A DNA stretch of 64,000 bases from Thermonema rossianum DSM 10300 (GTDB taxonomy: Bacteria > Bacteroidota > Bacteroidia > Cytophagales > Thermonemataceae): the NCBI RefSeq assembly GCF_000426825.1, contig NZ_AUGC01000004.1:124001-188000 (forward strand), given 5' to 3'. Both the position numbers and the translations under genes were made by a program. The notes under the pieces are model-generated. The model had not been told where the DNA came from and made no database searches. It worked only from the letters and a program-made list of their open reading frames with translations. Shown one piece after another: positions 51,327 to 60,202 of this stretch; within the stretch, counting starts at the first letter, position 1; every line of letters begins with the position of its first letter.

Positions 51327-54300
51327 ATGACTACTACTTCATCTGTTCTAAAAGAAACGTTTATTCACAAGCTTTTGGAGGCAGGGGGAGCCCATGCCGG
51401 GCGTGAAGTGGTTTTTCTTTTACCTACCAAACGTGCCGCAAAAGAAATCAAACGCCTGGGAGGCGAAGCCATACAAGCCCACGCATGGGAAGACTTCATG
51501 CTGAAAATAGCCGCCCGGCAGTTGGGCATTCAGACAGGGCATCAATTCAGCACGCCGGAGCCCCAATTGCTCATTTGCCTGTATGAATGCTTGCATAAAG
51601 AGCTGAAAGAAAAGGTCACCGAGCTTTGGCATGAAGATGATGCCCAAGAGGTGGACGAAGAGGCAATGGAAGGCGAGGTGCAGCGCATTTTGAATGAGCG
51701 CATTGCCTCTTTTCTTGCTCGCCTGTTGCAAGACTTTATTGCTCTTGACGAAGCCCTGGTCGATGTTAGAGACATACTGCGTAATTTGAAAGAGCTTAAA
51801 GACCTTGAATATTTATCTGTCGCCTGGCAAGACGACGAGCAATTGAGAAAGGCGCCCCCTTCGGTGCGGCGGCAGGTGTTGCTTTATCGCAGCTTGCCGG
51901 AAGTGTACGAGCGCTTTCAAGAGATGTGTCAAAAGAAACGCATGGCGCACAAAGGGCAGCTGTGGCGCGCATGGGCAAAGCATGCGCCGGAGTGGTTCGA
52001 AAAAGCACCCGGCGACTTGTGGGTTGTAGCCGGCTTGAATCAGCTGAGCCAAGCAGAAATAGAGGTGCTCAAGAAGCTGCAAAAAGCGCAAAAAGTGCAG
52101 CTCTATTGGGAGTCAGACGACTATTATCATGAAGGTTATCAAAAAAACGGCACAGAAGAACAGAAGCTGCCGGGCGGTAAAGATTGGCACCCCGTAGGCA
52201 GGCGCCTTAAGCAATTTTGTGAAAAGACGGGCGCCGGACCTGCCGCTTTGATAAAAAGCAACCATTTGGCGCAGGGAAGCAAGGAATGCTATTTTGTATC
52301 TGTGCCCATGGCTTCCATGCAAACCCACGTGGTGCGCGACATCGTGAAGGGCAAGGGCGCATTGGCTGGCAAGCTGAACTTTGAGCCCGGCAGTTCGATA
52401 GGCATTGTTTTGGTCGATACTTTTTTACTGCCTGCCTTCATACGCGCCTTGAAAGAAAGCAAAGAAGATGAGTTGGCTGTTTCCATGGGCGTGGCGCTCA
52501 CCGCTACCCCTGCTTATCAGCTCATGCAGTCTATTTTTCAGTTGCACTTCGACGAGCAATGGCGCGTGCGCGAAAGCAGCTTACAGGAAGAAGAAAGCGA
52601 CACAGACGCGGAGCAGGTGGCAGAAGAGCCGGAAGAAAGAGTGGATGCGTCTGCTGCGAAAAAAGAGACCAAAGAAAGCCGCGTGCTGTGCTACTATCAT
52701 GCCCATATCAATGCGGTGCTGACACACCCTTACATATACGTTTTGCTGGGTAGAAGACTCAGATCGCAAGGCTTGGGCGAGTACGCATTGGCGCAGGCGC
52801 TTATTCAATCTTTTTTGAAGGAGATGACTGCCCGCCGCCATGCTTATGTCAGCAAAAAAGAACTGGTGGACTACATAGCAAAGGCAGCGGTGGAAAAAGC
52901 AGGTGCATCTGTTGCGGAGGCAGCGCGCGAAGCCTTGATGCAGCTGTTTCAGTCTTTTATTCAAGAGCTGTTCACTTATTGGAAGCAGGGAAAAGACGTA
53001 TCGACTTCGGCAGTCAGAGCATTGAAAGGCCTCACGCAGGAACTAAAGGAGGCCATGGAAGAGAAAGCCGCCGAAAAAGAGGACGCAGACGGACAAAACG
53101 AAGCAGCCCAAAGAGAGAGCGAAGCCAAAAAAGCCATTGCCCGGCTGGACGTGACCTACCTGGAAGAAATGCAGAACCTGTTTGCTGAAATAGAACAGCT
53201 GCTTGCCGACGCACAGCGCAATTCAGTCGCTACCACTTTGGGGTTTTTGCGCGGTTTGTTTCAGCAGATGACCCACGACCGTTTCGTTTATCCCGACACT
53301 TCTTCCGGAAACAGCCGCATCCATCTGTTGGGCTTGTCGGAATCGCGCCTGCTTGACTTTGACAATCTGATATTTGTAACCGCCAACGAAGGATACCTGC
53401 CTGCCGAGGTGGAGTTCCGCTCGCTTTTGCCCTATGCCTTCCATAAAGAGCTGGGCTTGCCTTTGCCCGAAGAGCAAATGATGAAAACCACGCAAGATGT
53501 GTATCGTTTGCTGCATCATGCACGCAAAATAGTGATGATGCAGGTAGAAAACGACGACTACGAACCCAGCCGCTATCTTTATCAAATAGAAGATGAGCTA
53601 TGTGTCTATAACCGGAACATAAGCCTTCAAAAAATACAGCTGCGTTTGCCACAGGCTAAATCCAAAGCCGAAGAGACGTTTGCAATTAAAAAAGACGGGG
53701 AAGTTATCGGTAAAATACGAGAATACCTTGAAAAAAATGGGCTTTCGCCTTCGGCACTCGATAGCTATCTTTCTTGTCCCTTGCGCTTTTATTTTTCGTA
53801 TGTGTTGAAATTTAAAAAAGAAGATGAGATAAGCGAAGAGTTGGAAAACAACGAATTCGGAACAGTGTTGCATGCCGTACTTGAAAAACTGTTCAAAAAC
53901 TATGAAGGCAAAGAAATTACACAAGAAGAACTGGACAAATGGTTGAGCGATGCGGTCTGCGACCAAGCAAGCGGTGTGCCCAAAGGAAAGCCCGTGATAA
54001 AACAAATGATAGAGCAGGAGCTCACCAAAAGAGGGCAAACCAACGAAGGTAGCGGTTTGTTGGCAAAGGTGGCACTCGAGACCATAATAGAACGCTTCTT
54101 GCACCTGCAAAAAAAAGAAATGGGCAACCAAAAGTGGAGCATCGAAGGGCTTGAGTTGCGCATGGAAGAAGAAAAAAGGATTGTGCTGCCCGTAGAGGTA
54201 GAGGGCTTAGGACGCGTGGAAGCGCGCCTGAAGGGAATTATTGACCGCGCCGACAAACGCATGGACCCCCAAACAGGGCAAGAAGTCTATTATGTGATTG

Positions 54301-54731
54301 ACTATAAGTCGGGGAGAGTAAGACCTAAAGACCTGCAATTGAGTTTGGATGATTTGGATGCCCTCTTTTCCCATGATCCAAAAAGCAACGGTTTGAAAAG
54401 CAGGCATGCAGACTATTCCAAGGTGCGTCAGTTGTTGATTTACACCTTCCTTTATCTGGAATACCTGCGTAGCCGGCAGCAACAAAAACCACCCCGGTTG
54501 TATGCAGGCATTTACTCATTCCGCAACTTGGCAGATGAACTGATGTTGTTAGAGGAAGAAAAAGGGGAAGCGTGGGATATTCGCCAAAAAGAAGAAGAAC
54601 TGAAAGAAGCCATTCGAAAGGTAATTGCCGAAATGTTGGATAAAGAAAAGGAAATCAGGAAGGTAGAAGATGTGCAACGCTGTACATATTGCGACTACAA
54701 AGTGATATGCCAACGGAAGCACGCTTCATAA
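51327..54731 (+). CDS. AddB-like PD-(D/E)xK nuclease with iron-sulfur cluster
   Basis: A 1134-residue protein like AddB of the AddAB recombination nuclease. The N-terminus (REVVFLLPTKRAAKEIKRL) is the non-Walker SF1-like start of AddB. The C-terminal nuclease has SALDSYLSCPLRFYFSYV, EFGTVLHAVLEKLF, VIDYKSGRV (catalytic D-x-K) and the four cluster ligands C817, C1119, C1122, C1128 in RCTYCDYKVICQRK. Two charged low-complexity inserts (about residues 430-460 and 570-610) are unusual. No addA-type helicase is adjacent. It would act in double-strand-break end resection. I use ATG 51327. Confidence 0.83.
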   Translation: MTTTSSVLKETFIHKLLEAGGAHAGREVVFLLPTKRAAKEIKRLGGEAIQAHAWEDFMLKIAARQLGIQTGHQFSTPEPQLLICLYECLHKELKEKVTELWHEDDAQEVDEEAMEGEVQRILNERIASFLARLLQDFIALDEALVDVRDILRNLKELKDLEYLSVAWQDDEQLRKAPPSVRRQVLLYRSLPEVYERFQEMCQKKRMAHKGQLWRAWAKHAPEWFEKAPGDLWVVAGLNQLSQAEIEVLKKLQKAQKVQLYWESDDYYHEGYQKNGTEEQKLPGGKDWHPVGRRLKQFCEKTGAGPAALIKSNHLAQGSKECYFVSVPMASMQTHVVRDIVKGKGALAGKLNFEPGSSIGIVLVDTFLLPAFIRALKESKEDELAVSMGVALTATPAYQLMQSIFQLHFDEQWRVRESSLQEEESDTDAEQVAEEPEERVDASAAKKETKESRVLCYYHAHINAVLTHPYIYVLLGRRLRSQGLGEYALAQALIQSFLKEMTARRHAYVSKKELVDYIAKAAVEKAGASVAEAAREALMQLFQSFIQELFTYWKQGKDVSTSAVRALKGLTQELKEAMEEKAAEKEDADGQNEAAQRESEAKKAIARLDVTYLEEMQNLFAEIEQLLADAQRNSVATTLGFLRGLFQQMTHDRFVYPDTSSGNSRIHLLGLSESRLLDFDNLIFVTANEGYLPAEVEFRSLLPYAFHKELGLPLPEEQMMKTTQDVYRLLHHARKIVMMQVENDDYEPSRYLYQIEDELCVYNRNISLQKIQLRLPQAKSKAEETFAIKKDGEVIGKIREYLEKNGLSPSALDSYLSCPLRFYFSYVLKFKKEDEISEELENNEFGTVLHAVLEKLFKNYEGKEITQEELDKWLSDAVCDQASGVPKGKPVIKQMIEQELTKRGQTNEGSGLLAKVALETIIERFLHLQKKEMGNQKWSIEGLELRMEEEKRIVLPVEVEGLGRVEARLKGIIDRADKRMDPQTGQEVYYVIDYKSGRVRPKDLQLSLDDLDALFSHDPKSNGLKSRHADYSKVRQLLIYTFLYLEYLRSRQQQKPPRLYAGIYSFRNLADELMLLEEEKGEAWDIRQKEEELKEAIRKVIAEMLDKEKEIRKVEDVQRCTYCDYKVICQRKHAS

Positions 54732-54796
54732 AACTTACGGTTTTGCGCAATGCTTATATTTTTGTATAAATTACCTTGCCCATAGAGTGGACGGAT

Positions 54797-56794
54797 ATGA
54801 AAGAAGAAGAAGAAAAGTTGCCTTTTGAAGACGCCCCCGCAAGTGAGGCTTTCGTGGAGGGAAGCAACGAGCCCATAGATTTGCCCGGCGAAGAGGCGAG
54901 CCCGGCAGATGATGACCCTTGGCTGGAAAAAGAAGATCTAAGTGCCAATGGACCGGACGGCGAAGAGCAGCCCGCAGACGAACTACCCGCAACGGGGCTG
55001 CCCCCCATGGATGTGGTGGCGCAGTCGCCCTTGCCCGATACGGAAGAATACAAACAAGGCTTCTGGATAGGTTATCTGCGGCTCGACCGCCGCAACTATG
55101 AAGGCTGGTTTGCCGAGCAAACACACATCGCGGCATTGGAAAAAGAACAACAGGCGCTCGAGCAGCGTTTGCAAAGCCTGCAGCAGCTTTTACCCGAAAC
55201 CAAAGCGGCCTGCTTGCAATTGCAAAATGAAATCAATGCCATCAAGCACCGCCTTGACTATGAACAAAAGCAGTTCGAGCGACGCAAGCAAGAATATGAC
55301 CGTGTGTGTGAAGAAGAAAACAGCTATTTGGAAGAACGCGCCGGCTTGCGTCATAAATACTCTTTGCTTGCCGGCATACTTTTCTTTGTGGCGGGCTTTG
55401 TATTTATTGCCGGTGACCTTATCATTTCGCACGAAATTGTAGCCTATGCGCTCAATATCAAGAACAACATAGAAGCATGGAGCTTTGCCGTGGGGCTGGC
55501 CATGGTGTCGGTTTTGCTCAAACCGGCTTATGACCGCCTGATTGAAATCCCCTACAACCAAAGCAAGAGCCGGCGTGCCAAAGCCATTTATGTGGTGTTT
55601 AAGATGCTTATGGTTGGTTTTACCATAGCCACCCTGCTGGTGTTGGGCTTTTTCCGTTATGAAGCGTATAAAACCGACCGCCTTAAACAGAGTCTGGCTC
55701 AGCGTATCTTGCAACTGCAGGCATCCGATGAGCTCTCAGGGCAACAACTACAGGAGCTTGAAAGCCTTTCGGCACAGGCCGGCGCACTCGACAACCAACT
55801 GGTAGGCAGCCGGATGGGCTTGTTGTCTTTTGTGCTGTCCGGTGTGCTTTTTGCCGTAGCCGGCGCGGTGTGTTTGGGCATTAGCTTTCCCGTGCTGGTA
55901 GCCTACACACGCCTGTGGTTTCAAATACCTTGGCGCCTGAAAAAACTGCAAAAGATAAAACAAGAAAAGCAGGCAGTAGTGGAGCAGCTGGAGCAGACTG
56001 TCAGCCAAACCCGCTCGCAGCTGGATGCCCTGCAGCAGCAATTACAAATGACCGAGCGCCCCGAACAGTTGATACGGGAAATAAAAGACATAGAAGGGCG
56101 CTTGGCACTCATAGAAGAAGAGCTGCATCGTCACCGCCTCGAAGAACGCATCTACCGTCTGAACCATGGCTATGAGCAAGGGCAGGTATCGTTGCAGCAT
56201 GAACAGGCACGTGTACGGCAGCAGGTCGAGCACCTGCACCACCGCATAGCCGAACTGGAAGAAAAACTAAATCAACGTGAGGAACACCTGCAGCAAAGCA
56301 AAGAGCTGCTGCGCCAATGGGAACAAAAAGAGAAAGTGTGGCAAGAAACAGCCCGGCAACATGAAGAAGCAACCCAGGCGCTCAAAGAACGCATTGAGCA
56401 TTTGGAAGCGGCGATAAATAAAATGGAAGAAGAAAAACATGTACTGGAAGCCTCTTTGAAGGTGCGCGAGCAAACACTTGCCGACCTGAAGAAGCAGCTG
56501 GAAAACAAGGAAAGAGAGCTACGCTATGCCCATGCTGCTGCCGAGCAGGCAAGAGAAGATGCCGAAAAATTGCGTGCCGGTGAGGAAGCAGAAACACCCG
56601 TGAAAACAACCAAGCGTGGGCGCAAACCCAAAGTGCAAAAGCAAGCAGGCACCGAAGAGACCGCCGCCCCGCAAGAGGAATCGAAAGAAAAAGAAACAGC
56701 ACAAAAGAAAACGACCCGCAAGCGCCGGACAACCAAAAAGACTGAAACAAACAGTGCGCCGGAGCAAGACAGTGATACAAAAAAGGAAGAATAG
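54797..56794 (+). CDS. Four-TM coiled-coil protein with basic AT-hook-like tail
   Basis: A 665-residue protein I cannot name. Order: acidic disordered N-terminus (1-85), coiled coil (about 110-180), two helices (about 190-245, AGILFFVAGFVFIAGDLIIS), a cytoplasmic loop, two more helices (about 262-285 and 338-365), a long coiled coil (370-590, EQLEQTVSQTRSQLDALQQQ), and a Lys/Arg-rich tail (595-665) with TKRGRKPKVQ, which resembles an AT-hook (RGR/KP core), plus TTRKRRTTKK. Membrane-bound scaffolding with nucleic-acid contact is possible. The downstream VWA lipoprotein gene starts 36 nt after its stop, so they form a unit. Confidence 0.65.
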   Translation: MKEEEEKLPFEDAPASEAFVEGSNEPIDLPGEEASPADDDPWLEKEDLSANGPDGEEQPADELPATGLPPMDVVAQSPLPDTEEYKQGFWIGYLRLDRRNYEGWFAEQTHIAALEKEQQALEQRLQSLQQLLPETKAACLQLQNEINAIKHRLDYEQKQFERRKQEYDRVCEEENSYLEERAGLRHKYSLLAGILFFVAGFVFIAGDLIISHEIVAYALNIKNNIEAWSFAVGLAMVSVLLKPAYDRLIEIPYNQSKSRRAKAIYVVFKMLMVGFTIATLLVLGFFRYEAYKTDRLKQSLAQRILQLQASDELSGQQLQELESLSAQAGALDNQLVGSRMGLLSFVLSGVLFAVAGAVCLGISFPVLVAYTRLWFQIPWRLKKLQKIKQEKQAVVEQLEQTVSQTRSQLDALQQQLQMTERPEQLIREIKDIEGRLALIEEELHRHRLEERIYRLNHGYEQGQVSLQHEQARVRQQVEHLHHRIAELEEKLNQREEHLQQSKELLRQWEQKEKVWQETARQHEEATQALKERIEHLEAAINKMEEEKHVLEASLKVREQTLADLKKQLENKERELRYAHAAAEQAREDAEKLRAGEEAETPVKTTKRGRKPKVQKQAGTEETAAPQEESKEKETAQKKTTRKRRTTKKTETNSAPEQDSDTKKEE

Positions 56795-56830
56795 TTGAGC
56801 GACAGTGCTTTAAAAAAAGAACCTTCATTT

Positions 56831-57643
56831 ATGAAACGACAGTTTTATGCTTATTGCTTGTTTATCTTGGTGCCGTGGCTGATTGCGTCATGCGGCAGCG
56901 AACAGCCCCCGCAGATGCCACCGGCGCCACCGCCCGTGAACTACACCTTGATATTTATAGATAAAACCGTGTCGGTAAATACAGACGATGACTTCGTGCG
57001 AAACAAGTATGAGAAGGCACTGGAAATGCTTGTGCAGCATGGTATTCAAAAAAAAGGAGACAAAGTAGAAGTTTACTTCCTGCACGAAAATACCGCCCGG
57101 GGAAAAGTATTTTCTTACACCTGCCGTGCTGCCATGCCCGACACTACCGCCATGAATCCTACCGATGTAGCCATGGCAAAAAGCAATTACGGTTTGATGC
57201 TGCGAAAAGAGCAGCGTAAAGTATTGGAGCGCTGCCTGAAAGCGCTTGATATGCCCAATGAAAACTACAGCAAGCTGTACACCGACCTGTGGGCAAGCTT
57301 GCACATCATAGACAAGCGGCGTGCACGTCTGCCGTTCGATGCACACGTGCGTGTGTGTTATCTGAGCGACATGGTGGAAAGCATGCCGGGCAGCGGGCGC
57401 CGCGACTTCTTCAAGAAACCGCCTTATTCGCAAAAACAAGCGGTGCAATATGCCGAAGAAGACTTGCAGCAGTTTGCCGACCTGGAACTTGCCGGTGTAG
57501 AAGTGTTCTATGTGCTGCCTTTTTCGCCTACTACCCCCGCTTCGCAAAACAACCCATGGATCATCACCTACTGGGAAACCATCTTTCAGAACTTGGATGT
57601 GGCCGACTTTGCCGAACTTGAAGAAGAAAGTCTGCTTCAATAG
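56831..57643 (+). CDS. VWA-type lipoprotein with a complete MIDAS
   Basis: A 270-residue lipoprotein: lipobox LIASC (Cys21), a Pro-rich spacer (PPQMPPAPPPVN), then a fold like von Willebrand A. Its metal-ion site shows D44-x-T46-x-S48 (LIFIDKTVSVN), T151 (LYTDLWASLHII) and D180 (VCYLSDMVESMPG), the three MIDAS parts in order. It is a secreted/envelope protein with a predicted ligand-binding role. It sits 36 nt after the coiled-coil gene; a TTG at 56795 would make a longer frame but lacks a signal. Function not known. Confidence 0.7.
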   Translation: MKRQFYAYCLFILVPWLIASCGSEQPPQMPPAPPPVNYTLIFIDKTVSVNTDDDFVRNKYEKALEMLVQHGIQKKGDKVEVYFLHENTARGKVFSYTCRAAMPDTTAMNPTDVAMAKSNYGLMLRKEQRKVLERCLKALDMPNENYSKLYTDLWASLHIIDKRRARLPFDAHVRVCYLSDMVESMPGSGRRDFFKKPPYSQKQAVQYAEEDLQQFADLELAGVEVFYVLPFSPTTPASQNNPWIITYWETIFQNLDVADFAELEEESLLQ

Positions 57644-57714
57644 AACCAAGCCGCCTTTTCCTGAAAAAACTTGCGCCCGGAATGAGACGAAGCGGAGCGG
57701 CACGAATAAAATGC

Positions 57715-58524
57715 CTATTCCCACAACGGATAAAGCGTCAGCTTGGCATGTTCGCCAAAGAAGAGCCCGGTCATCTCTTCAAAAGCGGGCGTATAGTCCG
57801 ATACAAAAAACTGCGCATTGCCCTGCCTGTTGTCTTCCCGCTTAAGCTCGAACCGGCATAGTTTGCTTTCTACCGCTTGGGCCACTATCTCAGACGAATC
57901 GAGGATATCCACCTTACCCCCAAAATAATCATCCACCATGTCTTTGATAAGCGGATAATGCGTGCAGCCCAATATCAGCGCCTGTATGTCATCGAAGGCG
58001 GCTTTGTTCAGATAATCGCGAATCACCTGCGCCATGATGGGATGCCCGGCATAGCCTTCTTCAATCATGGGCGCCAACAGGGGCGTGGCCATCGCTTGTA
58101 ACTGAATGCCCTGGCGCATGTCGTCTATTTTTTTCTTATACACATTTGAGCGCACCGTCTGCTTGGTGCCTATCAGTCCTATTTTTTTTCCTGCATAATG
58201 CTCAGCCACATGCTCTACCATGGGGTCAATCACGTTGACCACCAACGCACGGTTGCCTACATACTCGCGAATGAGCTTATAGGCCGCCGACGAAGCCGAA
58301 TTGCATGCAATAACAATGGCCTTGCACTGCTGGCTCAGCAGAAAATTCACAATTTTGATGGAGTAAGCCTGTATTGCCTCTGTCGATTTGTCGCCATAGG
58401 GCATATGGGCGGTGTCGCCAAAGTAAATGATGTCTTCTTGGGGCAGCAGCCGGCGGATGGCACGCGTTACCGTCAGGCCGCCGATGCCGCTGTCAAAAAT
58501 GCCGATAGGTGTGTTTGTTTGCAT
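57715..58524 (-). CDS. murI: Glutamate racemase
   Basis: A 269-residue cofactor-independent racemase that supplies D-glutamate for peptidoglycan. Both catalytic cysteines are present (VIACNSASSAA and LILGCTHYPL), as are FDSGIGGLTVTRAI and IIYFGDTAHMPYG. ATG 58524 (MQTNTPIGIFDSG) gives the normal start; the frame is open further up but has no similarity. It is divergent from the OMP gene with 49 nt between starts, so the promoters are packed. Confidence 0.96.
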   Translation of the reverse strand: MQTNTPIGIFDSGIGGLTVTRAIRRLLPQEDIIYFGDTAHMPYGDKSTEAIQAYSIKIVNFLLSQQCKAIVIACNSASSAAYKLIREYVGNRALVVNVIDPMVEHVAEHYAGKKIGLIGTKQTVRSNVYKKKIDDMRQGIQLQAMATPLLAPMIEEGYAGHPIMAQVIRDYLNKAAFDDIQALILGCTHYPLIKDMVDDYFGGKVDILDSSEIVAQAVESKLCRFELKREDNRQGNAQFFVSDYTPAFEEMTGLFFGEHAKLTLYPLWE

Positions 58525-58573
58525 ATAACTAATGCTTACCTTTATGGAAAACCATGCGCAAACTAACAAAAAT

Positions 58574-59347
58574 ATGATGAGAACAGCAGTTTGTTTTTTA
58601 CTATTGACAGTGGGGGTATGTGCCGGGCAAGTGGCTGCCCAAAAAGTGCCCGCCGATACCGTATGGAAAAAACACAGCAAAGACAGCCTAAGTTATGAGC
58701 TGTATGCCGGCGAGGCTTTTCGTATTCCGGCACAAGAGTTCTATATGACTTTTGAAGTGGGCGCAACAAGCTGGACGGGCGCTCTGCCCGCCGACTTTGC
58801 CATCAAACCTTTCAATTCGGGCTTCTATGCTTTGGCATGGCACAGCCGCTGGCGTCTTGGCGGCGAAGACTCGCACCATATGTTTTCGCTGGGCGTCGAA
58901 GCCGCCTGGTACAACCATGTGTTTGAAAAAGACTCGCGTTTGGAAGTGCAAAACGAAACCTTAACGATGCAACCGCTGGGGCTGCCGCTCAAGCGAAGCA
59001 AATTTACTATGTTTCAGGGAAGCCTGCCTTTTAGCTACCAATGGCACGGTATAGACAGCGACAACAACCGCCGTGGTTGGACCGTGGTGCTGGGGGGCTT
59101 CGTGGGCTATGGCTTGGCCGATTATACCAAGGTGGTATATGAAGATGCCAATGGCTATAAGCGCAAAGAAAAGCGCACGGGCGAGTATTTCACCGAGCCT
59201 TTCCGCTATGGTGTAACCGCTGCCTTGGGCAAAGGCGATTGGCTGCTGTTTGCACGCTATCATTTGCAGCCTGTGTTTGAGGCAAACCACGGCGCGCCCG
59301 AAGTGCAAACGCTGGTGCTTGGTTTGCGTCTGCAGGCACAGCGCTAA
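58574..59347 (+). CDS. Outer-membrane beta-barrel protein, unknown
   Basis: A 257-residue exported protein. The signal peptide (MMRTAVCFLLLTVGVCAG, then QVAAQ) is followed by an amphipathic beta pattern with many aromatic residues (EFYMTFEVGATSW, WHSRWRLGG, GFVGYGLADYTKVV, DWLLFARYHLQPVF) that indicates a small barrel of eight to ten strands, ending with a strand of VLGLRLQAQR. I do not recognise a family. ATG 58574 is the start that gives the signal peptide. Confidence 0.7.
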   Translation: MMRTAVCFLLLTVGVCAGQVAAQKVPADTVWKKHSKDSLSYELYAGEAFRIPAQEFYMTFEVGATSWTGALPADFAIKPFNSGFYALAWHSRWRLGGEDSHHMFSLGVEAAWYNHVFEKDSRLEVQNETLTMQPLGLPLKRSKFTMFQGSLPFSYQWHGIDSDNNRRGWTVVLGGFVGYGLADYTKVVYEDANGYKRKEKRTGEYFTEPFRYGVTAALGKGDWLLFARYHLQPVFEANHGAPEVQTLVLGLRLQAQR

Positions 59348-59397
59348 AAAGCTGGTTTAAATGTGTTGAAAAGAGTATTTAAAAAACTTTTAAAAGC

Positions 59398-60156
59398 ATG
59401 CTCAATATTGATCTCTCGGGACAAACTGTCTTGGTTACGGGAAGCAGCCGCGGTATTGGCAAGGCAATTGTCGAAGCTTTGCTTGAAGCCGGTGCTTGGG
59501 TTATTGCCCACAGAAACCGCACGCCCTTGACAATAGAACATCCGCGCCTGCAAAGCATAGCTTTCGACCTGAACCGCCCGGAAGCCATCCCTTCTTTCTG
59601 GCAGGACTGCCTGCACCTGCTTCGGCAGCAGACAATGCCCCCGCTCAAAGGCGTGGTGCTGAACGCTGCCGTTGCATTGCGTGCACCACTCGATATGCCC
59701 TTTGAAGACTGGTTCAATGCATGGGAGCAAAGCATGCGGGTGAATGTGGGGGCGGCAGCGGCGTTGGCAAAAGAAGTGCTGCCTTACTTCCGCGCGCAGC
59801 AAGAAGGGCGTTTCGTGTGGATAGCCTCGCGCGCCGCCTTCCGGGGCGACACGCCCGAATATTGGGTCTATGCGGCATCGAAGAGTGCCATGTTGGGCGT
59901 GAGCCGTTCTATTGCCCGCTTTCACGGAAAAGAGGGCATCCGTTCGTTTGCGTTGGCGCCCGGCTTTACCATGACCGACATGGCAAAGGACTTCATCGAT
60001 GCCTATGGCGAAGAGTATGTGAAAAACGACATAGCTCTGGAACGCATCACGCAACCACGCGACGTGGCGCTATGGGTGCCGTGGCTGCTCAGCGGCTATG
60101 CTGACCACGCCACCGGAGCCACCTTCGATGTAAATGCAGGCAGCTATGTGCGTTGA
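59398..60156 (+). CDS. Short-chain dehydrogenase/reductase (FabG-like)
   Basis: A 252-residue NAD(P)-dependent oxidoreductase. TVLVTGSSRGIGKAIVEALL is the cofactor TGxxxGIG motif; VVLNAAVA (NAG-like), WIASRAAF (catalytic Ser) and YAASKSAMLGVSRS (catalytic YxxxK) follow, then PGFTMTDMAKDF. It resembles FabG-type 3-oxoacyl reductases, but the substrate is open: SDR enzymes of this length act on many alcohols and ketones. It stands 50 nt after the OMP gene and ends 46 nt before the restriction-modification gene. Confidence 0.88.
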   Translation: MLNIDLSGQTVLVTGSSRGIGKAIVEALLEAGAWVIAHRNRTPLTIEHPRLQSIAFDLNRPEAIPSFWQDCLHLLRQQTMPPLKGVVLNAAVALRAPLDMPFEDWFNAWEQSMRVNVGAAAALAKEVLPYFRAQQEGRFVWIASRAAFRGDTPEYWVYAASKSAMLGVSRSIARFHGKEGIRSFALAPGFTMTDMAKDFIDAYGEEYVKNDIALERITQPRDVALWVPWLLSGYADHATGATFDVNAGSYVR

Positions 60157-60202
60157 GAGAGAGGGGACAGTAATTTTATTGTACCACAAAAAACATGAGA
60201 AA

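Noticed and set aside
54742-54764. TTTG and TATTTTTG upstream of the coiled-coil gene as a promoter
   Set aside because: The spacer is only 11 nt, much too short for the pattern.
59344-60054. A 236-codon frame on the minus strand
   Set aside because: Antisense to the SDR gene, which has all catalytic motifs.
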